Below, one piece after another: positions 16,201 to 20,490 of a stretch of DNA of 20,490 nucleotides. The notes beneath the pieces were generated by a model that was given only the letters and a program-made list of their open reading frames with translations, had not been told where the DNA came from and did not search any database. This DNA comes from an uncultured bacterium (GTDB lineage: Bacteria > Chloroflexota > Anaerolineae > JACIWP01). Every line of letters starts with the position of its first letter. The stretch's first letter is position 1. The stretch is from positions 1 to 20,490 of the forward strand of contig CAIQJD010000708.1 in assembly GCA_903872005.1 (NCBI GenBank), given 5' to 3'. The position numbers and the translations under genes were made by a program.

Positions 16201-17590
16201 GCACGCCGCTGGTGGCGTCGGACGCGCCGCCCCAGTACATGGTGATCGCCGGCGCGTTCGACCAGGTCTGGATCGGCCGATCGCCTTCGACCCGCAAGGG
16301 ATTGGTCGGCAGGTCGTTGTCCACGCTGGTGGTGGTCAGCGTCAGGCGCGGCCGGTTGGCCCCCTCGAACGAGTTGAAACGGCGATGGCCGATGATGAAC
16401 CCATCATGAACGACATAGACGCCGTAGTTCTGGGCCGGCTCGAAGGCCCATTCCCGGGCGATGTTGGTAATATCCCACGAGACCCAGCCGGCCGTCGTCG
16501 GGACATTCTGCACGCTGTAGCCGGTCGTCGTCCAGACGGGCATGTTGTCCCACGTGACGCTCATCTCCTGCCATGGCCCCGTGGCGCGCCAGACTTGCAA
16601 GGGATACTGCGCCGGGCCGGGCATGTCAACCGGGTCGTTGTAGAGGTCGAGAGTAGCGTGCTTGACGTAGACGCCGGCCGACAGGTTCATATTGAAGCGT
16701 ACCAGCGCCCAGCGCGCCACATCGGGCAACGCCGGCGCGCTGGCCGGGGCCAGGGAGACCTCCAGGAAAGAGTCTGCGCCGTGGTTGGCGTGGGTGTTGC
16801 CCATGTCCACCCAGGCGTCCATCAGGCCGCCGGCCGCGATGTTCGTCGCTGTAGGTGTGGGAGTGATCGTAGGCGGCCGCGTCGGCGTTGGCGTGCGCGT
16901 TGCGGTGGGCGTGTTGGTGCGCGTCGGCGATGGCGCGATGGTCGGCGTCGCCGTCGGGACGCTGTAAGTGACGACCAGGCGCGGTGGTCCCTCGATATAC
17001 TCGCGGCTGAAGAACGTCCGCGAATAATTCAGCGCGCCTTCTGGGCCGCGCAACTCCAACCCGAAATTGCCATCGCTCAGCCACGACTGGGCGATGGCGG
17101 TGACGTCCCAGCTCACCCAGCCGCGCGCAGTCCCTACAGAAGCCGTCGCCATGCGATCGAAGACGGCCGGCTGGGTGTTCCAGGTGACCGTGCTCTCCGT
17201 CCAGCGCCCGTTCACCTGGAAGGCGCGCATGGTGAGCGGGGCAGCGCCGCTGCCGGCGTCCAGGTAGATCTGCAATTCGGCGCGCTCGATCACGGCGCCG
17301 GCCGGCAGCGATAGCGGGAAAGCCAGCAGGCTGCGTTGGGTGAAGGTCGGTCGGCCGGCGTAGTTGGCGACCAGCAACGAAGTCCCTCCCAGCCGGCCAG
17401 TGGGCAGCGAGCTGTCAATCGTGACGTCGCCGCTGGGATTGAAGGTGGTCGTCGTAGAGGCGAGGGCGGCGCGCGGGTCGGGCGCGGCGAGGCTGGGCCG
17501 GCGGGCCGGCGCGCCCCACAAGAGCAGGGCGACAAGCATGAGGCAGCCGGCGGTGAAGAGAAGCGGCCACGGACGTCTGTGTGCGGGCAT
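13283..17590 (-). CDS. Large secreted metzincin-type metalloprotease, copy 2
   Basis: 1435 aa from the ATG ending at 17590, with AAAGGA shortly upstream. Domain order equals copy 1: signal peptide (MPAHRRPWPLLFTAGCLMLV), DNRLRE-like domain (about 40-207), Thr/Pro linker (about 209-251), second DNRLRE-like domain (about 252-422), two GVHGYSxxW Ig/FN3-like repeats, an Ig-like domain, the VTQGI domain, the catalytic region, and two C-terminal Ig-like domains ending in PLPAAFMPLVRR. The zinc motif is HELGHNYDLPH (1025-1035): the three His and the Glu are kept, but the metzincin Gly is Asp1032. Met1083 in DLMSY is the candidate Met-turn. The cysteines around the active site (PDVCWWGP, PYPC, ADPC) match copy 1. 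Activity with Asp at the glycine position is uncertain. Confidence 0.84.
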   Translation of the reverse strand: MPAHRRPWPLLFTAGCLMLVALLLWGAPARRPSLAAPDPRAALASTTTTFNPSGDVTIDSSLPTGRLGGTSLLVANYAGRPTFTQRSLLAFPLSLPAGAVIERAELQIYLDAGSGAAPLTMRAFQVNGRWTESTVTWNTQPAVFDRMATASVGTARGWVSWDVTAIAQSWLSDGNFGLELRGPEGALNYSRTFFSREYIEGPPRLVVTYSVPTATPTIAPSPTRTNTPTATRTPTPTRPPTITPTPTATNIAAGGLMDAWVDMGNTHANHGADSFLEVSLAPASAPALPDVARWALVRFNMNLSAGVYVKHATLDLYNDPVDMPGPAQYPLQVWRATGPWQEMSVTWDNMPVWTTTGYSVQNVPTTAGWVSWDITNIAREWAFEPAQNYGVYVVHDGFIIGHRRFNSFEGANRPRLTLTTTSVDNDLPTNPLRVEGDRPIQTWSNAPAITMYWGGASDATSGVHGYSIRWGTSVTTPDQTEDTRATSLETTIPADGNFWYFMVRAVDGAGNWANGAAWAGPYWLDTTPPNNPNQFYSNPAEGIWSNDNTILMRWGGASDIGSGVHGYSISWSTNPTTQPPALENVAHVAGTNETISPPLADGVYYFHLRARDVVGNWSAAIHRGPLKIDTTPPTSQVTAPSNVANARDFPITLSAADAASGIAGVEVQGSAGAQSGWFIITDFTQPGAYTFHGNPGTTYCFRSRATDLAGNQQPFDAAADVCVNIELAGVAATGVEVTQGILSTGLYPVALTAGRDTWVRCLAQSIDGEPYPYTPGVLEVLNGDGSPVGTLTAALTVKTNPDRGRLEDSYAYHLPAEWTAQGQRQFRCLVNSPAKYLEQSYQDNIATATVEFVAPPRPICAMFYPVRTYDGWPSALYMGSYDGADILHRANTLLPAPIRGYYGMGLIERPDVCWWGPVPYPCSEPFDPNSSWHQTLILTELYIMDQTTPNPNYCNDVGARTHFVGTLLPFAGGTNGMARMGVFGEATDQMWFALRLDAPPVDVNNPPPLGQGPINAPRGGVTLAHELGHNYDLPHTDCGGPDDPGYYPYADPCHFADDAHPNYGFDMLWPYVIPYDDPVGDLMSYARFRWPSDYTWAVIYGQTKAQGQESAATPAAPALTPTLGSSDVLLAVGVSASNPPTATLVSLSRLPQAYMPAQKLERLLQANVSARVLAGEFRLELVAADGRVLSSQPFAPDRPDGSQFEMFGLAIPYNSSAALVRVTRDGVILTSRPVSAHAPAVTVISPNGGEVLRDTLTVRWNASDADGDPLRYTVQYSPDMGQSWVNVATNYYTTTLTVSTEALPGSARAGLIRVTANDGVHTATDVSDAAFSAPTHAPTVIIETAEGSRFGPGLPALLRGSATDVEDGPMQGNALRWLVDGREIGRGEAISAFSLADGWHLITLEATDSAGRKASASIHIKTGPLPAAFMPLVRR
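16843..16963 (-). repeat. Thr/Pro linker coding repeat in copy 2
   Basis: Shorter version of the linker repeat in copy 1. Most of it is shared with copy 1; the difference is at the end adjoining the second DNRLRE-like domain, where copy 2 reads RPPTITPTPTATN. Confidence 0.65.
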
Positions 17591-17696
17591 GAGGCGAGTC
17601 CTTTCGTGAAGCCGGGTAAGTCACATGGATGGCGGGCGGCGCTCTGGACACTGCTTTCAGCGCAAAGAAGGATGGATGAAGCTGCAATGCCCCCTC

Positions 17697-17725
17697 ATTT
17701 TACTGTGCTGGTGGTCACAAGTCAA
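17697..17725 (-). promoter_or_regulatory. Promoter of protease copy 2
   Basis: Minus strand TTGACT (17725-17720), exactly 17 bases, then TAAAAT (17702-17697), each box 5 of 6 to consensus. It is followed by the conserved leader of about 105 bases. Similarity to the copy 1 upstream region ends just beyond the -35 box, which marks the duplication edge. Confidence 0.72.
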
Positions 17726-17771
17726 TAGGACGATGCGCCGGACGCGGCTTTCGGCTTTGGGGAATTGGGGG

Positions 17772-17777
17772 TATAAT
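17772..17777 (+). promoter_or_regulatory. -10 element upstream of the MATE gene
   Basis: A perfect TATAAT at 17772-17777 with a poor -35 (TTTCGG near 17749-17754). Transcription would begin near 17784, so the ATG at 17776 that overlaps this box cannot be the start codon if the promoter is used. Confidence 0.5.
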
Positions 17778-17823
17778 GGCCGGCGCACGGGTGGACGAAC
17801 CTGGAGAAGCGAGGTCATGGGTC

Positions 17824-19207
17824 TTGAAGAGCGAGATCGCCCGCCGCGTCGGGGACCTGGCGCCGGCGTGGCTGCGCCGCGAGGGCCAGCACATCCTCTA
17901 TGTCCTGAATCTGGCGCTCCCCTCGGCCGGCGAGCAGCTCCTCAGTATGCTGGTCGGACTGGTGGATACGTTTCTGGTCGGGCACCTGGGGGCCGATGCC
18001 CTGGCCGCGGTCGGATTGGCGAACCAATGGGTGATGATGGCGACGGTCTTCTTCGGCGCGGTCGGCACCGGCGCGACCGCGCTGATCGCCCGCATGATCG
18101 GGGCGCGCGATCCGGCCGGCGCCAACTTGGTGCTGCGCCAGGCGTTGTTGTTGGCCCTCTTCATTGGGGCGCTGGTGATGATCCCCCCTGGTCGTGCTGG
18201 CCGGGCCGGCGACGCTGCTGATGGGCGCAGAGGGCGGCGCGTGGCCCCTGGCGACGCAGTACCTCCGCATCGTCGGCTATATCACGATCTTCTCCGCGAT
18301 CATGTTCGTGGGCAACGCTTGCCTGCGCGGCGCCGGCGACACGCGCACGCCCCTCATCACGATGGCTATTGTCAATGTCATCAATATCATCGTGGCCTGG
18401 ACGCTCATCAATGGGGCCTTCGGTTTGCCACGGATGGGGGTGGCCGGCTCGGCGGTGGGCGCGGCGGTGGCCCGGGCGGCCGGCGGCATCCTGGCAGTGG
18501 CCGTCTTGCTGCGCGGCCGGGCGCGCCTGACGCTATCGCTGCGTGGCTTTCACATAGACCTGGGCTTGATTCAGCGCATGTTGCGCGTCGGCCTGCCGAC
18601 CGGCGCGGAGCAGATCATCTTCCGCCTGGGGATGATGTCGTATACCCGTGTGGTGGCATCCCTGGGCACCGCGGCCTTCGCCGCGCACCAGGTGGCGCTG
18701 AATAGCGAGTCGCTCTCCTACATGCCGGGCTTCGGGTTCGCGGTGGCCGCCACCGCTCTGGTCGGGCAAGGGTTGGGCGCCAAGGACCCGCGCCGCGCCG
18801 AGCGAGACGGCTATACCGCCTTCGGCATCGCCGCGGTCATGATGTCGCTGATGGGCGTGGTCTTCATCGTCTTCGCCCGGCCGATTGTTGGCTTCTTCAC
18901 GTCGGACCCGGAGCTGATCGCCCTGGGCGTTCCCCCGCTGCGCCTAATCGGCCTGGCGCAGCCCTTCCTGGCCTCCACGATGGCGTTGGCCGGCGCGTTG
19001 CGTGGGGCCGGCGAGACGCGCGTTCCCATGCTGGTTAATGGCGTGAGCATCTGGGTCGTGCGTATGCCGTTGGCCCTCTTCATCACGCAAGTGCTGGGTT
19101 GGGGCCTGACCGGCGCATGGGTTGCCATGTCGCTGGATCTGGTCGTGCGCGGGGGTTTCATCTTCTATCATTTTCGCACTGGCAAATGGAAAGAAAAAGA
19201 GGTATGA
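17824..19207 (+). pseudogene. MATE family multidrug/metabolite efflux protein, split by a +1 frameshift
   Basis: A MATE antiporter read in two frames. The first half, from the TTG at 17824 (GAGG at 17811-17814 as ribosome site), gives MKSEIARRVGDLAPAW... through LALPSAGEQLLSMLVGLVDT and GLANQWVMMATVFFGAVGTGATALIARMIGA. It loses the frame at a six-C run (18183-18188). Removing one C restores VMIPLVVLAGPATLLMGAE and a full product of about 460 aa, normal for MATE. The second half shows the repeated MATE pattern (LPTGAEQIIFRLGMM, FAAHQVALNSESLSYMPGFG, ATALVGQGLGAKDPRRAE, ALRGAGETRVPM). It is either a recent pseudogene, a sequencing or assembly error in the homopolymer, or ribosomal slippage; error is the simplest reading since both halves look intact. 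Its stop overlaps the larE start (ATGA). Confidence 0.85.
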
Positions 19208-20064
19208 CGACGTTGACGGTAGAGAGCAGCGCGGAGGCGAAGGAGCGCCGGCTCCTGGATGTCCTGGCGAGCCGGCCGGCGTTGGCCGTCGCCTTCTCTG
19301 GCGGTGTGGATAGCAGCTATCTCCTGGCGGCGGCCGTGGCCGCGCTGGGGCCGGCGCGCGTTATCGCCCTGACCGCCGACTCGCCTTTCACGCCGCGCCA
19401 CGAACTGGAGGCGGCGCGCCAGACGGCCGCGCAGATTGGGGCGCGACACATCGTCCTGCCGCTCAATCCCCTGGAAGAGCCGGCCGTGGTCGCCAATCCG
19501 CCCGACCGCTGTTACTATTGCAAACAGGCGGTCTTTTCGGCGCTGCTGGCGCGGGCGCGCCAGGAAGGCGCGTCCACGTTGGCGCACGGGGCGAACGCTG
19601 ATGATCGCAACGACTATCGGCCCGGCCAGCGCGCTGCCGACGAGCTGGGCGTGATCGCGCCCCTGGACGAGGCCGGCCTGACCAAGTCGGAAATCCGCGA
19701 GCTGTCGCGCCGGCGCGGCCTGCCGACCTGGGACATGCCGGCGCAGGCCTGTCTGGCGACGCGCATCCCCTTCGGGACGGCGCTGGACGCCGAGACGCTG
19801 GGCCAGATTGAGCGCGCCGAGGACTTCTTGCGCCGGCGTTTCGGCCTGCGCGCCCTGCGCGTGCGCCGGCATGGCGTCATTGCCCGGCTGGAGCTGCCGC
19901 CAGAGGCGTGGCCGGCGCTGCTGGAGCCGGCGGCGCGCGCCGAGCTGCTGGCCGCGTTCCAGGCATTGGGCTTCGGCGCGGTGACGCTGGACCTGGCCGG
20001 CCTCCGCAGCGGCTCGATGAACGTATTGCATCAAAAAGGGAGTACAAGTGGCTCATCCACATAG
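19204..20064 (+). CDS. larE: LarE, ATP-dependent sulfur transferase of nickel-pincer cofactor synthesis
   Basis: 286 aa from the ATG at 19204, which overlaps the MATE stop. LarE adenylates and thiolates the pyridinium biscarboxylate made by LarB, giving the Ni-pincer nucleotide used by lactate racemase LarA and its relatives. The PP-loop SGGVDSS (32-38) is intact, as are LTADSPF (56-62) and AHGANADD (127-134). Cys183 in QACLATRIPFG corresponds to the sulfur-donor cysteine position of Lactobacillus LarE. Cys103 and Cys106 in RCYYCK give a three-cysteine set, which in Thermotoga-type LarE is reported to bind a [4Fe-4S] cluster; that assignment is from memory. The family C-terminal RSGSMN is present. 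The 3' end overlaps larB by 17 bases. Confidence 0.93.
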   Translation: MTTLTVESSAEAKERRLLDVLASRPALAVAFSGGVDSSYLLAAAVAALGPARVIALTADSPFTPRHELEAARQTAAQIGARHIVLPLNPLEEPAVVANPPDRCYYCKQAVFSALLARARQEGASTLAHGANADDRNDYRPGQRAADELGVIAPLDEAGLTKSEIRELSRRRGLPTWDMPAQACLATRIPFGTALDAETLGQIERAEDFLRRRFGLRALRVRRHGVIARLELPPEAWPALLEPAARAELLAAFQALGFGAVTLDLAGLRSGSMNVLHQKGSTSGSST

Positions 20065-20490
20065 TCCTTCAACAGACCCGTCCATGCTGACCGATGGCGG
20101 CTTCGCGCGGCTCGATTTCGGCCGGCAAGGGCGCACCGGCATCCCCGAAGTCGTCCTGGCCGACCGTAAGCGCACCGAAGATGCGCTGGCGATTGCCCGA
20201 CGCTTCATGGAGCGCCAGGGCCGCGCCATCCTCAGCCGCGTGCCGGCCGAGCTGGAAAACCGGCTGCGCGCCGAATGGGGCGGGCCGGACGTCGCGCTGA
20301 CCTGGTACGAGGCGGCGCGCGGCATGGTGATCGCCCGCGCCGGGCAGCCGGTCGCGCCCAATGGCGGGCGCGTCGGCATCCTGACGGCCGGCACTTCCGA
20401 CATGCCCATCGCGCAAGAGGCGGCCATGCTGCTGCGCGAGATGGGCTGTGAGGTCTACGAGGTGTACGACGTGGGCGTCGCCGGCCTGCA
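20048..20490 (+). CDS. larB: LarB, pyridinium-3,5-biscarboxylate synthase (3' end beyond window)
   Basis: The frame opens with a GTG at 20048 preceded by AAGGGAG (20036-20042) and remains open to the window edge: 147 codons, about half to two-thirds of a typical LarB. LarB carboxylates and hydrolyses nicotinic acid adenine dinucleotide in the first step of Ni-pincer cofactor synthesis. Visible family features are LDFGRQGRTGIPEVV (22-36), typical of the N-terminal segment, and the nucleotide-binding TAGTSDMPIAQEAA (113-126), followed by the CEVYEVYDVGVAGL strand. An in-frame ATG at 20084 would be a shorter alternative start but has no better ribosome site. It is translationally coupled to larE; larC and larA are not in the window. 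Confidence 0.9.
   Translation, partial: MAHPHSPSTDPSMLTDGGFARLDFGRQGRTGIPEVVLADRKRTEDALAIARRFMERQGRAILSRVPAELENRLRAEWGGPDVALTWYEAARGMVIARAGQPVAPNGGRVGILTAGTSDMPIAQEAAMLLREMGCEVYEVYDVGVAGL

Noticed and set aside
17625..18221. 198-codon plus-strand frame beginning in the protease 2 leader, with an ATG at 17817 preceded by GAGG
   Set aside because: Its translation is Arg/Gly-rich and unrelated to MATE, while the overlapping frame gives clear MATE helices; the ATG at 17817 is out of frame with them.
1..20490. tRNA, rRNA, transposase or integrase genes, phage or toxin-antitoxin genes
   Set aside because: I looked on both strands and found no cloverleaf with a tRNA-like TTC-loop, no rRNA segment, and no transposase or integrase motif.

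Overview
The window is GC-rich bacterial DNA. Chloroflexota (an Anaerolineae/Caldilineae/Ardenticatenia-like lineage, probably a metagenome-derived genome) is the best guess. The reasons are secreted proteins with long Thr/Pro linkers, DNRLRE-type repeat domains, C-termini ending in an FMPL(I/V)(K/R)R motif, and extreme use of GCCGGC. This placement is inference from style; no 16S or marker gene is present.

Layout. (1) 2-421: the C-terminal end of a Kelch-repeat protein. (2) 481-6025, plus strand: a compact high-affinity phosphate uptake operon pstS-pstC-pstA-pstB1-pstB2, followed 7 bases later by an MFS exporter gene. No phoU lies in the window. The genes overlap (ATGA at pstS/pstC and pstC/pstA) or sit close together. 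A perfect 16-bp hairpin closes the operon and also serves the convergent gene. (3) 6126-6755, minus strand: a fatty-acid 2-hydroxylase-like membrane di-iron enzyme with a good promoter. (4) 6924-7583, plus: a MerTP-like membrane protein with a C-terminal degenerate heavy-metal-associated domain. Four 7-base units repeating every 11 bp lie in the shared upstream region. (5) 7735-8586, plus: a DegV-family fatty-acid-binding protein. (6) 8600-12979 and 13283-17590, minus: two very large, tandemly duplicated secreted metzincin-type metalloproteases of 1459 and 1435 residues. Each has its own near-identical promoter and 5' leader, and an inverted repeat lies between the two copies. (7) 17824-19207, plus: a MATE-family efflux gene broken by one extra C in a six-C run. 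It is translationally coupled to larE (19204-20064) and a window-truncated larB (from 20048), which build the nickel-pincer nucleotide cofactor of lactate racemase-type enzymes.

How it works together. Block 2 imports phosphate. Its two ATPases carry complementary motif defects that fall in one composite ATP site, which suggests an obligate asymmetric heterodimer. Blocks 3 to 5 handle membrane lipid and metal functions. Block 6 is extracellular protein degradation. Block 7 is the start of a Ni-cofactor operon. The most unusual items are the asymmetric PstB pair, the 11-bp direct repeats, the diverged protease pair with its shared C-terminal tag, and the MATE frameshift.
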